From positions 1,178,001 through 1,242,000 of the forward strand of contig NZ_LGIW01000015.1 in assembly GCF_001275385.1 (NCBI RefSeq): DNA of 64,000 nt, in the 5' to 3' direction. This DNA comes from Exiguobacterium sp. BMC-KP. Its GTDB lineage: Bacteria; Bacillota; Bacilli; Exiguobacteriales; Exiguobacteriaceae. The notes under the pieces are model-generated. The model was not told the DNA's origin and made no database searches. It worked only from the letters and a program-made list of their open reading frames with translations. A program made the translations under genes and the position numbers. This document shows, one piece after another, positions 1-8,879 of the stretch (its first letter is position 1; each line of letters starts with the position of its first letter).

Positions 1-18
1 GGCGACTATGTAGCCGGA

Positions 19-291
19 TTACTTCACAGCATCTTTCAATGCTTTACCTGGTTTGAAGGCAGGTACTTTGCTTGCTGGAATCTCGATATCTTCTTTCGTA
101 CGTGGGTTGCGACCTTTACGGGCTGCACGCTCACGGACTTCGAAGTTACCAAATCCAATCAATTGGACTTTTTCTCCAGACTGAAGTGTCTCAGTGATCG
201 ATTCGAATGTTGATTCGACAACTTTCGTCACGTCTTTTTTCGTAAGACCTGATTTTTCGACGACTGCTTGAATGAGTTCAGTTTTGTTCAT
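19..291 (-). CDS. hup: HU-family DNA-binding protein
   Basis: Histone-like protein HU, 90 residues, which binds and bends DNA as a dimer and compacts the nucleoid. The sequence begins [16 protein letters not shown] and carries the HU signature [18 protein letters not shown] around residues 46-63, followed by the basic arm. The frame is open 16 codons further upstream, but the ATG at 291 has a strong ribosome binding site (GGAGGGGGTG) just before it and matches the family N-terminus. It is transcribed from its own promoter (328-356). In B. subtilis spoIVA lies between yphF and hbs; here hup follows yphF directly. Confidence 0.97.
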   Translation of the reverse strand: MNKTELIQAVVEKSGLTKKDVTKVVESTFESITETLQSGEKVQLIGFGNFEVRERAARKGRNPRTKEDIEIPASKVPAFKPGKALKDAVK

Positions 292-327
292 TACTTTCAC
301 CCCCTCCCAATCACTTCTTCGAGGGTA

Positions 328-356
328 ATCATACCCCATAAACGTTGCTATTACAA
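328..356 (-). promoter_or_regulatory. sigma-A promoter of hup
   Basis: On the minus strand, TTGTAA (351-356) and TATGAT (328-333) are separated by exactly 17 nt, 37 nt upstream of the hup start codon. This is a good vegetative promoter and explains independent, high expression of HU. Confidence 0.75.
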
Positions 357-376
357 CATTTTCGTGTAAATAACGT

Positions 377-1111
377 TCAATTTTCAGATTCTTCGCTCGA
401 TTTCTCTGAAAACACAGGTTCGCCTTTTTCGTTTATCGTGTAGCTTTGAGAATAGGCAGGAACAAAAGGCTGATCTTCATAGAGTAAATACCGAATATCT
501 TGACCAACTTTCGGCTTTTTCTTCGCAGTTTGCACCGCTTTCTTCAACTCTGGCAAATAGTTGATGAAGAGTCGTCCTTGACCATCGACATAAATCGATA
601 ATTTTTCATCTGAGTACGGACTTGGAACGGTCGGTTCTTTTTTGATAAATAATTTTTTATAGTCAAGTGTAAACTGGTTCTTACCAAATGAACCTTTGAA
701 GGGATACTTATCATTCTTTTTCCGATAAGCATCAATTCGGACTTGAAGTTTTTGTAACTCTTCCGCAACAAGTAAATCCATCAACTTAACGGTTGGTTTC
801 GTCTCGACATCGACAAGCAAGTAAATGAACGTTCCCCCACCTTCGAAGCTGTTCGTTGGTGGATCACTCATATATCGCGGTATCAACCGCCCAAGTTCGA
901 TTTGGTAACGCTCCATAAGCGGAGTATCGGCTTCCATCGTCTTGATTGGTAGTACACCTGTATCTTTTTGATATGCATCGACAGCATCCTGAACGGTACG
1001 TAACTGTTGCGGATACGGTACACGGTTAGACGGTTTTTGGCTATCCGGAAAGAGACAGCCGGATAATAACGTCACCGGAATGAGCATGAATAGCACGAAC
1101 CATTTTTTCAT
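377..1111 (-). CDS. yphF: YphF-like lipoprotein of unknown function
   Basis: Predicted lipoprotein of 244 residues, the same length as B. subtilis YphF, which sits in the same place. MKKWFVLF starts a hydrophobic signal segment ending in the lipobox LLSGC (lipidated Cys19). The remainder is hydrophilic, with two similar stretches ([17 protein letters not shown] and [17 protein letters not shown]) that suggest an internal repeat. The frame is open 57 codons upstream, but that part overlaps yphE and lacks a signal peptide, so the ATG at 1111 was chosen; it overlaps the yphE stop as ATGA. No enzymatic motif is visible. The protein is expected on the outer face of the membrane. Confidence 0.85.
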   Translation of the reverse strand: MKKWFVLFMLIPVTLLSGCLFPDSQKPSNRVPYPQQLRTVQDAVDAYQKDTGVLPIKTMEADTPLMERYQIELGRLIPRYMSDPPTNSFEGGGTFIYLLVDVETKPTVKLMDLLVAEELQKLQVRIDAYRKKNDKYPFKGSFGKNQFTLDYKKLFIKKEPTVPSPYSDEKLSIYVDGQGRLFINYLPELKKAVQTAKKKPKVGQDIRYLLYEDQPFVPAYSQSYTINEKGEPVFSEKSSEESEN

Positions 1112-1314
1112 GCGCTCGGCCCCGCCATGACGATGAATACCATGATGATTGACGCGACGATGAAACAAACGAATGCCAAGGTTGATACAAGAATCTGCCA
1201 TATCCCTTTCAACTTCGTCCGACTGACGGTGACCAGTAAGACACTGATCGCAAAGAGTCCGATGCCAGCGAACGAAATCCACATTTTTAATAATCCTGGA
1301 CTCAAGGTTTCCAC
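1108..1314 (-). CDS. yphE: DUF2768 small membrane protein (YphE-like)
   Basis: Protein of 68 residues with two transmembrane segments (about residues 12-30 and 40-64) joined by the short basic loop SRTKLKG. This matches the DUF2768 family (YphE), which lies between gpsA and yphF in Bacillus. The start is GTG, with GGAG 5 nt upstream, 9 nt after the gpsA stop. The stop overlaps the lipoprotein start, so the two are probably translationally coupled and may work together. Function unknown. Confidence 0.8.
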   Translation of the reverse strand: METLSPGLLKMWISFAGIGLFAISVLLVTVSRTKLKGIWQILVSTLAFVCFIVASIIMVFIVMAGPSA

Positions 1315-1323
1315 CCCACTCCG

Positions 1324-2349
1324 TTAATCTTTCGTCGTGAAGAGATGCTCGATCTCATTTTTTTGTGGTCGTTGCATCAACTTTTTGACTTCTTCTTCAG
1401 GTGTATGACCGTCAAAGAGAACATGGTAGAGAGCAGAAGTAATTGGCAGTTCACACTGTTTCGTCTCCGCTAAATCATACGCCGCTTGGGTCGCACGAAC
1501 GCCTTCAACGACCATTCCCATGTTTTCAAGCACAGTCTCTAATTTTTCACCTCGACCGATGGCATTCCCCGCACGCCAATTTCGACTATGAACCGATGTA
1601 CAGGTAACGATCAAGTCCCCCATACCCGTCAATCCAGTAAACGTCATCGGATTAGCTCCAAGCATCGTACCGAGACGCGCCATTTCGACCATCCCACGTG
1701 TAATCAGAGCTGCTTTCGCGTTGTCACCATAACCAAGACCATCCGTCATACCAGCGGCAAGTGCAATAATGTTCTTCAGTGCACCACCGAGTTCTGCACC
1801 AATGATGTCCGCATTCAGATAGACACGGAAGTTTTCATTCGTGAACAGTTCCTGAACACGCCCTGCTTCTTCTAAGTCATCCGATGCAATCGTTACCGTC
1901 GTTGGTTTACGTAACGCAACCTCTTCAGCATGTGAAGGACCCGTCAATACACAAATAGCTTTACGCTTCGCTGGATCGACCTCTGCTTCGATTAACTCTG
2001 ACAATCGAAGATGTGTCTTCGGCTCGATCCCTTTCGATGCATGGATCAGAACAACCGGTTCCGTCAACAGCTCATTTAATTGACGAGAAACTGCTCGAAT
2101 CGCAGAGGATGGTGTGACGATTAAGATATGCGTCGCCCCTTCTACCGCCTCTTTGAGATCTGTCGTTGCTTTTAATGCTTTTGGTAACGCAACACCTGGC
2201 AAGAACTGCGTATTTTCATGATGCTCATTGATTCGATCAACATTAATTTGCTCACGACCATAAAGAATGACTTCCTGATCATTATCAGCTAAGACGAGCG
2301 AGAGGGCTGTTCCCCAGCTTCCCGCTCCGATGACTGCGATTTTGGTCAT
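1324..2349 (-). CDS. gpsA: Glycerol-3-phosphate dehydrogenase [NAD(P)+]
   Basis: Reduces dihydroxyacetone phosphate to sn-glycerol 3-phosphate in the cytosol, providing the backbone for membrane phospholipids and teichoic acids. 341 residues. The N-terminal Rossmann motif is GAGSWGTALS (residues 8-17); the conserved GALKNIIALAAGMTDGLGYGDN segment (about 188-209) contains the catalytic lysine, and GLTGMGDLIVTCTS follows. A clear GAGGTGA ribosome binding site precedes the ATG. It lies 14 nt downstream of der. The acyltransferase plsC, which acts later in the pathway, is encoded 3 kb upstream. Confidence 0.98.
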   Translation of the reverse strand: MTKIAVIGAGSWGTALSLVLADNDQEVILYGREQINVDRINEHHENTQFLPGVALPKALKATTDLKEAVEGATHILIVTPSSAIRAVSRQLNELLTEPVVLIHASKGIEPKTHLRLSELIEAEVDPAKRKAICVLTGPSHAEEVALRKPTTVTIASDDLEEAGRVQELFTNENFRVYLNADIIGAELGGALKNIIALAAGMTDGLGYGDNAKAALITRGMVEMARLGTMLGANPMTFTGLTGMGDLIVTCTSVHSRNWRAGNAIGRGEKLETVLENMGMVVEGVRATQAAYDLAETKQCELPITSALYHVLFDGHTPEEEVKKLMQRPQKNEIEHLFTTKD

Positions 2350-2363
2350 ACTGACTCACCTCA

Positions 2364-3674
2364 TTATTGTTTTTGACGAGCTAAAATCCGGATTGGTGTA
2401 CCTGTAAAATCAAATGCTTCCCGAATCCGGTTCTCGAGATATCGTTTATAAGAGAAGTGCAGCAATTCTGGATCATTAACGAATAAGACGAACGTTGGTG
2501 GTCGTGACGCGACTTGAGTCGCGTAGTTAATCCGAAGACGAACCCCTTTATCTGTCGGCGCTGGGTTCATCGCGACAGCGTCAACGATGACATCGTTCAA
2601 GACACTTGTCTGAATCCGTTGCGCATGACTGTGCGCAGCTTGTTGAATGACTGGTAATAAAGTCTGCAAGCGACGTTTTGTTTTCGCCGAAACGAAGACG
2701 ATAGGTGCATAGTCAAGGAAACGGAATTCTTCACGAATTTCTTCTTCCATTTTCTTCATCGTCTTATCATCTTTTTCGACAGCGTCCCATTTGTTGACGA
2801 CGATGACGATCGCACGTCCTGCTTCATGCGCATATCCTGCTACTTTTTTATCTTGCTCGATGATACCTTCTTCACCATCAAGAACGACACAGACGACATC
2901 CGCCCGCTCGATTGCTTTTTGTGCACGCATGACACTAAAACGTTCCGTCGATTCATAGACTTTTCCACGTTTTCGCATCCCTGCCGTATCAATGATGACG
3001 TATTCTTGTTCATCTCGCGAAAACGGTGTATCGATGGCATCACGTGTCGTACCAGCGATGCTCGAGACGATGACACGTTCTTCACCAAGAATCGAATTCG
3101 TCATACTTGATTTCCCAACGTTTGGGCGACCAATCAAGGCAAACTTAATCGTACCTTCATCGTATTCCAACTCTTCTTTATCTGGTGCAAGTTCAAGGAC
3201 GCGGTCAAGTAAGTCACCAAGACCAAGACCATGCGTACCAGAAATCGGGAACAAGTCTCCGAATCCAAGTGAGTAGAATTCATACATTAAATCACGCATT
3301 TCAAAATTATCTACTTTGTTAACAGCTACGACGACTGGTTTGTTCGAACGGAATAACATGTTCGCAACTTCCTCATCTGCTGCTGTGATTCCTTCGCGTC
3401 CATTCACCATGAAAATGATGACGTCCGCTTCATCAATGGCGAGCTCCGCCTGATGACGCATCATTTGAAGTAGGGGCTCATCCCCAACTTCGATTCCACC
3501 TGTATCAATCAAATGAAAATGACGATTCAGCCATTCTCCAGTTCCGTAAATACGGTCGCGGGTAACGCCTGGCTTGTCTTCTACGATTGAAACCCGATCT
3601 CCAATCACCCGGTTAAAAATCGTCGACTTTCCGATATTTGGGCGACCTACGATCGCCACGACTGGAATTGCCAT
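2364..3674 (-). CDS. der: Ribosome-assembly GTPase Der (EngA)
   Basis: Essential GTPase for late 50S subunit maturation. 436 residues with two tandem G domains: the first P-loop is GRPNIGKST (residues 10-18) with DTGG and NKVD motifs, the second is GRPNVGKSS (about 182-190) with DTAG and NKWD. A C-terminal KH-like domain with the family-typical [20 protein letters not shown] segment follows. AAGGTG precedes the ATG. It is followed closely by gpsA, with which it is probably cotranscribed. The 123-nt gap upstream holds the ypfD terminator. Confidence 0.98.
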   Translation of the reverse strand: MAIPVVAIVGRPNIGKSTIFNRVIGDRVSIVEDKPGVTRDRIYGTGEWLNRHFHLIDTGGIEVGDEPLLQMMRHQAELAIDEADVIIFMVNGREGITAADEEVANMLFRSNKPVVVAVNKVDNFEMRDLMYEFYSLGFGDLFPISGTHGLGLGDLLDRVLELAPDKEELEYDEGTIKFALIGRPNVGKSSMTNSILGEERVIVSSIAGTTRDAIDTPFSRDEQEYVIIDTAGMRKRGKVYESTERFSVMRAQKAIERADVVCVVLDGEEGIIEQDKKVAGYAHEAGRAIVIVVNKWDAVEKDDKTMKKMEEEIREEFRFLDYAPIVFVSAKTKRRLQTLLPVIQQAAHSHAQRIQTSVLNDVIVDAVAMNPAPTDKGVRLRINYATQVASRPPTFVLFVNDPELLHFSYKRYLENRIREAFDFTGTPIRILARQKQ

Positions 3675-3755
3675 CCCAACACCTTCTTTCTCTTCTCTCG
3701 CTTCATAGCCGTTCTATTGTATCAAATCAAACTCTCATATACCATAACAAACCGC

Positions 3756-3787
3756 ATATAAAAAGCGGACACGCTTGTGTCCGCTTT
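3756..3787 (-). terminator. Intrinsic terminator after the ypfD gene
   Basis: An 11-bp perfect stem (AAAGCGGACAC pairing with GTGTCCGCTTT) with a 4-nt loop is followed on the minus strand by TTTTTATAT. It lies 11 nt past the ypfD stop codon and separates it from der. Confidence 0.88.
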
Positions 3788-3797
3788 GTGTCATGCT

Positions 3798-4931
3798 TTA
3801 TTCTTTCGCCTCTGAGTCCTCTTCTGTCAAATCAGCAACAGAAAATCCTTCTGATTGATTCGTGTAATCTGAGTAGTCTTCAGAAGACGCTTCTTCCTCT
3901 TCAAGAACACGTGTTGATAGCGAAATCTTATGCTCATCGAGACGCACTTCTAATACTTTCGCTTCAATTTCTTGCCCTTCTTCGAGTACTTCCGAAGGCG
4001 ATCCAATATGGCGGTTTGCAATTTGTGAGATATGCAAAAGTCCTTCTACTTGTGGCGCAAGTTCAATGAAAGCACCAAACTGGACGAGACGGCGTACACG
4101 TCCCTTGACGATATCCCCAGCTTCGATTTTCCCTTCCATCTGTTGCCATGGACCCGGTTGTGTTTCCTTAATCGATAACTTGACCTTCTCAGTATCACGG
4201 TCAACACCAAGTACTTTAACTTCGACTTTTTGACCTTCCGTGACGATATCTGAAGGACGTTCGACACGATGATGCGCCATTTCTGAGATATGAACGAGTC
4301 CGTCGACGCCACCGATATCTACAAACGCGCCGAAATCTGTCAAACGCTGGACCGTTCCTTCAAGGACTTGACCCACTTCTAGATTTTCAAGTGTCTCTTT
4401 TTTCTTCGCATTCAATTCACCTTCAACAACTGCTTTATGCGAGAGAATGACACGGTTCTTTTCTTGATCGAGTTCAACGACCTTAACTTCGATCGAACGA
4501 CCGATATAGTCTGAGAAATCCTCGACATAATGCCGCTCGACGAGCGACGCCGGAATAAATCCTCGAACGCCAATATCAACAACGAGACCACCTTTGACGA
4601 TGTCTTTGACGACAACTTCAAAGATTTCACCTGATTTGTACTTCTCTTCTACTTGCTCCCACGCTTTGAGTGCGTCAATTTCTCGTTTTGAGACGACAAC
4701 CTCTTCATCCGTGATTTTCTTGACCTTCACTTGTAGTTCATCTCCGACGTTCAACACGCCACGAATGTCATCAAGATGGAGACTCGATACTTCGCTAATC
4801 GGTAAGATGGCTTCTGTTTTATATCCGATATCAATGAGTGCTTGCTTGTCTTCAATTTTCACGACCATTCCGGTAACTACCTGGTCCCGATGAATTTCAA
4901 AATCAGGCATATCTTTCATTTCTTCGACCAT
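3798..4931 (-). CDS. ypfD: S1-domain RNA-binding protein (YpfD / RpsA homologue)
   Basis: 377 residues with four consecutive S1 RNA-binding domains (about residues 17-88, 105-170, 190-260 and 276-345) and an acidic tail ending EEDSEAKE. The third and fourth repeats show the usual G-F/Q-GAF-V/I-GLLHIS pattern (DFGAFVDIGGVDGLVHIS, QFGAFIELAPQVEGLLHIS). Firmicute YpfD resembles the first part of E. coli ribosomal protein S1 but is shorter and is not an essential ribosomal component in B. subtilis; a role in mRNA binding is likely but unproven. The ATG at 4931 follows GGAGG at good spacing. Confidence 0.93.
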   Translation of the reverse strand: MVEEMKDMPDFEIHRDQVVTGMVVKIEDKQALIDIGYKTEAILPISEVSSLHLDDIRGVLNVGDELQVKVKKITDEEVVVSKREIDALKAWEQVEEKYKSGEIFEVVVKDIVKGGLVVDIGVRGFIPASLVERHYVEDFSDYIGRSIEVKVVELDQEKNRVILSHKAVVEGELNAKKKETLENLEVGQVLEGTVQRLTDFGAFVDIGGVDGLVHISEMAHHRVERPSDIVTEGQKVEVKVLGVDRDTEKVKLSIKETQPGPWQQMEGKIEAGDIVKGRVRRLVQFGAFIELAPQVEGLLHISQIANRHIGSPSEVLEEGQEIEAKVLEVRLDEHKISLSTRVLEEEEASSEDYSDYTNQSEGFSVADLTEEDSEAKE

Positions 4932-5033
4932 TCCAAAACAACCTCCTCACGATGAGTACAAGAAACGCATGACACATGTCAATACGTTTATCCTGCTTCT
5001 AACTTCTTACAATTCTGACTATTTGTCAAGGTA

Positions 5034-5633
5034 TTAAGCGTGATTGAAGTAGACGGATTTGATTTCGTCCATGATTCGATCAGAAATCGATTTTGCTGCC
5101 CCACGTTGATCACGTAAATCCGAAATATCAACCGGTTTTCCGATTGCGACGTGCATCCGTTTAAAAGGACGGTATGATCCGATGATAGCAATCGGTAAAA
5201 TCTGAGCAGTCGACCGCAAGGCGAAGAATCCAACACCCGGTTGCGCTGAAGTGAATTCACCTGGTGCAGAACGTGTTCCTTCCGGGAAAATACCAACAGT
5301 TTCATCCGAATTCAATAACTCGATCGTTCGCTTTAAGGCTTGACGATCTCCTTGACCGCGACCGACAGGATATGTTCCTGCCGCAATCATCAACTGTTTT
5401 AAGGCAGGAACTTTAAACAATTCTTCTTTTGCCATGTAACGAACCGCACGCTTCGGTGGGATCGCACTGACGAGGAAGACCGGATCCCAGTTCGAACTGT
5501 GATTGGCACAGACGAGTAAAGACCCATCCTTTGGAATGTTCTCTTGCCCCGTCACCTTCACACGAAAGACTATTTTGGCAATGACCCAGACGACGAACCG
5601 CGCAATTCGATAAACGGTATCTTGACGTTTCAT
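5034..5633 (-). CDS. plsC: 1-acyl-sn-glycerol-3-phosphate acyltransferase
   Basis: Adds the second acyl chain to lysophosphatidic acid, giving phosphatidic acid at the inner membrane face. 199 residues. A hydrophobic N-terminal segment (FVVWVIAKIVF) is followed by the acyltransferase box NHSSNWD (His and Asp catalytic, around residue 45) and the glycerol-phosphate-binding FPEGTRS (about residue 118). The start codon overlaps the cmk stop as ATGA, so the two are translationally coupled; the same pair is adjacent in several Bacilli. Confidence 0.95.
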   Translation of the reverse strand: MKRQDTVYRIARFVVWVIAKIVFRVKVTGQENIPKDGSLLVCANHSSNWDPVFLVSAIPPKRAVRYMAKEELFKVPALKQLMIAAGTYPVGRGQGDRQALKRTIELLNSDETVGIFPEGTRSAPGEFTSAQPGVGFFALRSTAQILPIAIIGSYRPFKRMHVAIGKPVDISDLRDQRGAAKSISDRIMDEIKSVYFNHA

Positions 5634-6307
5634 TTTAAAACACCTTCTGCTAGTTCCATCAATCGGACGACGACATCATCAATCGTCATCTCTGTCGTGT
5701 CCAGATAAAGCGCGTCGTCCGCTTGGCGTAATGGCGATACTTCACGCTCACTGTCTCGTTTATCACGTAACGCGATCTCTTCTTGAAGAATCGTGATGTC
5801 ACTATCCATCCCACGCGCGATGTTTTCACGATGTCTACGAGCTGCTCGTTCCTCAACGGTTGCCGTCAAAAAGACTTTTAATTCTGCATCAGGTAACACG
5901 ACTGTACCGATATCACGTCCATCCATGACGATGCCACCGCGCTCAGCTAATTTCCGTTGTGCCGTAACAAGCGCAGCCCGGACTTCTTTTTGTCGAGCGA
6001 CGAACGAGACATTATTCGTGATTTCGATTGAACGAATCGCATCCGTCACTTCGCGATCACCAATAAAGACACGTTGCCCGTTTTCACCTGGTGTTAAACG
6101 AATATCCAGCGATTTCATCAATTCACCGAGCACTTCACCATTGTTGAGATCAAGCGATTGTTCAAGTGCTGCTAGCGTCACAGCTCGGTACATAGCTCCT
6201 GTATCGATATATACATAGTCAAGGCGCGCTGCCAATTGTTTTGCGATCGTACTTTTCCCAGCACCCGCTGGTCCATCTAAAGCGATTTGAATCTTTTTCA
6301 TCATCAT
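5630..6307 (-). CDS. cmk: Cytidylate kinase
   Basis: Phosphorylates CMP and dCMP with ATP. 225 residues. P-loop GPAGAGKSTIAKQLA near residue 13, the IDTGAMYRA CMP-binding motif, MDGRDIGTVVLPDA, and lid arginines in EERAARRHREN. Three ATG codons in a row open the frame (MMMKK); the exact one cannot be settled, since the GGACAGG sequence serves any of them. It is cotranscribed with plsC downstream, and probably with motI and prsW upstream (76-nt gap to motI). Confidence 0.97.
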   Translation of the reverse strand: MMMKKIQIALDGPAGAGKSTIAKQLAARLDYVYIDTGAMYRAVTLAALEQSLDLNNGEVLGELMKSLDIRLTPGENGQRVFIGDREVTDAIRSIEITNNVSFVARQKEVRAALVTAQRKLAERGGIVMDGRDIGTVVLPDAELKVFLTATVEERAARRHRENIARGMDSDITILQEEIALRDKRDSEREVSPLRQADDALYLDTTEMTIDDVVVRLMELAEGVLK

Positions 6308-6383
6308 CCATCCTGTCCTTCCATCTTCCCTCTAATTGATAGGGATTCATTCTTCCGAACGTTATCATAGCAAAAAAATACGG

Positions 6384-7040
6384 TCAGGTGAATGGATTCA
6401 TGCCCCTTCTTGAACTTTTCATTTGCATTTGATAACAATGACGCAACACAAGTTCACGACTTCTGTCAGGAATCATCGTAAATTGGAATGCTAATTCATA
6501 TCTTTCTTCACGACGATCGATTCGAACGAGTTCAGCAACAACGTCTAGTGTACTTGATACCCCTTCACCAGTAGGTAAAATGAATGTCATCTCTACCTCT
6601 TCGTCTTTTTGAATCGGTAATTGATCTGATAAAATCATCATTCCGCCTGCTGATAGATCGAGCGTCACTGTCGTGAACGGATCGAATTGCGTTTTATGTG
6701 GGTGTACGGCGACATCCAGTATTTGTGGCACTCGAACGAACTGACGCCGTTGGATTCGCTCGATTTGATCGTCCTTCGGTCGTTTTAAAGCATATCGTTG
6801 ACCACGAAGTGGATCGTTTTGTCGTTCGACGACGACCGTATCAAAACCAAATAATTTACCTTTTTCCTTAAAGAAATAAAAAGACACTTCTTCTTGCTCT
6901 GACAAAATGAATGTTTTTAGCGTCGCGACCTCACTCGGTGCTTCAATCCATATCAAACGGTTTGTCACAGCCGTTACCTTTGAGCGACCTTGTCGATCCT
7001 CACTATTCGAAAGCATTACCAAATCCCCGATTTCCATCAT
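6384..7040 (-). CDS. motI: PilZ-domain c-di-GMP receptor, flagellar motility inhibitor
   Basis: 218 residues in the place of B. subtilis YpfA (MotI/DgrA, 217 residues), which binds cyclic di-GMP and then sequesters the flagellar stator protein MotA. An N-terminal YcgR-type beta domain (about 1-90) is followed by a PilZ domain with both ligand motifs: RRQFVR (Arg99 and Arg103 fit RxxxR) and DLSAGG (Asp128, Ser130, Gly133 fit DxSxxG). All ligand-contacting residues are present, so c-di-GMP binding is a safe inference; the MotA partner is inferred from the family. Start ATG with GGAG 9 nt upstream; 19 nt after prsW. Confidence 0.88.
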   Translation of the reverse strand: MMEIGDLVMLSNSEDRQGRSKVTAVTNRLIWIEAPSEVATLKTFILSEQEEVSFYFFKEKGKLFGFDTVVVERQNDPLRGQRYALKRPKDDQIERIQRRQFVRVPQILDVAVHPHKTQFDPFTTVTLDLSAGGMMILSDQLPIQKDEEVEMTFILPTGEGVSSTLDVVAELVRIDRREERYELAFQFTMIPDRSRELVLRHCYQMQMKSSRRGMNPFT

Positions 7041-7059
7041 ACTACTTCGCTCCTACTCT

Positions 7060-7737
7060 CTATTTGATGCCATCTGAATGTTGTTTTTTTCGTTTAAATC
7101 GTCGATTCAAGCGATTGGCACCTCTTACTTGAAATAATCCGATTGTCCATAAGATCATCATGAAGACAATCGGCAAAAAAGATATACCACCATTTTCCAA
7201 TATTAACAAATTAAATAAGATATGCGCAAATACCGGAAGCGCAATCGATAATGATAACCACCGGTAAGGATGAGGCGAGAATTTCGCCATCCCCATGAAG
7301 AACCCCATGATGACCGCAAATAAAGCATGCCCAGATACTGGCAACAAGGCACGGAAGAGCATATGTTCGACGGTTCCATTCACCATCAAATATAAAATAT
7401 TCTCAAGTGTTGCAAATCCAAGAGAACACGCGACCGCATAGATGATACCATCGTAATAATCGTTAAAACGCTGATGAATATAAACCGTATAAAAGACGAC
7501 GAACCATTTGGCAAACTCTTCTGTAACTGCTGTTCGGACCAATTTCACCTCTTCACGTCCGCCAAATTCCGTTTGGATAATATAGTCGATGAACATCAAG
7601 GGAAAGACGAGTAAAATGCCAAAGATGAAACTACGGAGGATATATCCGACCGGCTCCGATTCATGTTCGTGACGTAGATAAAAATAAGTTAGGAGTGCGA
7701 TGCCTGGGGCAACTCCGGAGAAAACGATTTGAACCAC
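7060..7737 (-). CDS. prsW: PrsW-family intramembrane glutamic protease
   Basis: 225 residues and about seven membrane segments. The family motifs are visible: EEFAKW (paired glutamates, about residue 73), FATLEN (about residue 105), SGHALFAVIMGFFMGMA and a late PVFAHILFN histidine. In B. subtilis, PrsW makes the first cut in the anti-sigma factor RsiW to release sigma-W after envelope stress; the substrate here is not in the window. The start is GTG behind a purine-rich ribosome binding site (GGGGGAGAGG). First gene of a likely prsW-motI-cmk-plsC transcript, divergent from ansA. Confidence 0.9.
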   Translation of the reverse strand: MVQIVFSGVAPGIALLTYFYLRHEHESEPVGYILRSFIFGILLVFPLMFIDYIIQTEFGGREEVKLVRTAVTEEFAKWFVVFYTVYIHQRFNDYYDGIIYAVACSLGFATLENILYLMVNGTVEHMLFRALLPVSGHALFAVIMGFFMGMAKFSPHPYRWLSLSIALPVFAHILFNLLILENGGISFLPIVFMMILWTIGLFQVRGANRLNRRFKRKKQHSDGIK

Positions 7738-7804
7738 GCTTCCTCTCCCCCTTTCTTCCTCCTTATAAGAATAAAGGTTTCTTGGAAAAAAGAAAACGTC
7801 CTCG

Positions 7805-7832
7805 TTGTTTCAAGAGGGAAAAAGGTTACAAT
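7805..7832 (+). promoter_or_regulatory. Possible promoter of ansA
   Basis: TACAAT at 7827-7832 is a good -10, but the -35 (TTGTTT, 7805-7810) is weak and the spacing is 16 nt. No better candidate was seen in the 167-nt divergent gap. Confidence 0.35.
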
Positions 7833-7865
7833 ATGGAAGAACGAATCGAATACGTTATAGAAAGT

Positions 7866-7904
7866 AGGTGAAGGTCTTTTGTCTTCTGACACAGACCATT
7901 TAAC
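7866..7904 (+). promoter_or_regulatory. Ribosome binding site and bridging hairpin before ansA
   Basis: The only good Shine-Dalgarno sequence for ansA (AGGTGA, 7866-7871) lies 33 nt upstream of the ATG, too far for direct use. Between them is a hairpin: GGTCT (7873-7877) pairs with AGACC (7893-7897), and TGTC (7880-7883) pairs with GACA (7888-7891) around a TTCT loop. When folded, 1 nt plus 7 nt separate the Shine-Dalgarno from ATG, which is optimal spacing. The hairpin is seen directly; its role is inferred. Confidence 0.55.
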
Positions 7905-8873
7905 ATGAAATCATTATTACTCATTCATACGGGTGGAACGATTGCCATGGCGCAAGATCACTCCGGTCACGTCTTACCGAATGACATCAATCCACTCGAT
8001 GCTTCACTTCCGCGAGCAACAGATATCGCCAACATCACGACGCGTCACTTCGCAAATTTGCCTTCTCCGCATATGACACCTGACATCATGCTCCGTCTCG
8101 CGCATTTCATCGAGAGTGAGCTAGCAAAAGAACACTATGATGGCGTCGTCATCACCCACGGTACGGATACCCTTGAAGAAACTGCTTATTTCTTACATTT
8201 GACGCTTGGTGCTCCTATTCCGATCGTCTTGACAGGAGCCATGCGTTCTTCCAATGAAGTCGGATCTGACGGCGAGTTTAATTTGATCACAGCTCTTCGC
8301 GTCGCCGTCAGTGAAGCCGCTCGTGGAAAAGGCGTCCTTGTCGTCTTCAACGGAGAAATTCATTCAGCATTCAACGTCACGAAAACGCATACGTCATCCG
8401 TCGATACGTTTAAATCCGTTCATTTCGGAAATCTCGGGATGGTGACGAAGGACCACGTCTATTTATTCAACACACCGCTTCTGAAGCAAACACATATGGT
8501 GACGTCACTCTCAAAACGGGTCGCCGTTCTAAAAGTCTATGCCGGTATGGAACCAGATTTATTACTTGCCGTAAAACAACTCGGTTATGACGGACTCGTC
8601 CTAGAAGTTCTCGGTCAAGGGAATGTTCCTCCAAGTATCGTCGATGCGATCGCCGAACTGATTACCGTCATGCCAATCGTCATCGTCAGTCGCTGTTTCA
8701 ATGGAATCGTTCAAGACGTTTACGGTTATACGGGTGGAGGACAACAATTAAAAGAACTCGGTGTCATTTTCTCAAATGGACTGAATTCGCAAAAAGCACG
8801 CCTTAAGTTGATGGTTGAACTTGAAATCGATGCGTCACAACCAGAACTTGAAGAGTCATTCCGTGTTGAATAA
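7905..8873 (+). CDS. ansA: L-asparaginase, cytoplasmic type I
   Basis: Hydrolyses L-asparagine to aspartate and ammonia. 322 residues. Both asparaginase signatures are present: LLIHTGGTIAMA (catalytic threonine in TGGTIA, residues 9-14) and HGTDTLEETAYFL (about 84-96) with the second catalytic Thr-Asp pair. There is no signal peptide, so it acts in the cytosol. An in-frame stop at 7887-7889 forces the start to be ATG 7905 or later, and MKSLLLIHTGG matches the family start. It is one of only two plus-strand genes, ends in a shared bidirectional terminator, and has an unusual leader. Confidence 0.96.
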   Translation: MKSLLLIHTGGTIAMAQDHSGHVLPNDINPLDASLPRATDIANITTRHFANLPSPHMTPDIMLRLAHFIESELAKEHYDGVVITHGTDTLEETAYFLHLTLGAPIPIVLTGAMRSSNEVGSDGEFNLITALRVAVSEAARGKGVLVVFNGEIHSAFNVTKTHTSSVDTFKSVHFGNLGMVTKDHVYLFNTPLLKQTHMVTSLSKRVAVLKVYAGMEPDLLLAVKQLGYDGLVLEVLGQGNVPPSIVDAIAELITVMPIVIVSRCFNGIVQDVYGYTGGGQQLKELGVIFSNGLNSQKARLKLMVELEIDASQPELEESFRVE

Positions 8874-8879
8874 ATGAAA

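Noticed and set aside
1112-1282. 57-codon N-terminal extension of the yphF lipoprotein
   Set aside because: Overlaps yphE almost entirely and would bury the signal peptide and lipobox.
3638-4069. 143-codon plus-strand frame across der start and the ypfD end
   Set aside because: Runs through the ypfD terminator and two conserved genes; no ribosome binding site.
4976-4981. TTGACA upstream of ypfD
   Set aside because: A perfect -35, but no acceptable -10 at 16-18 nt (TACTCA at best).
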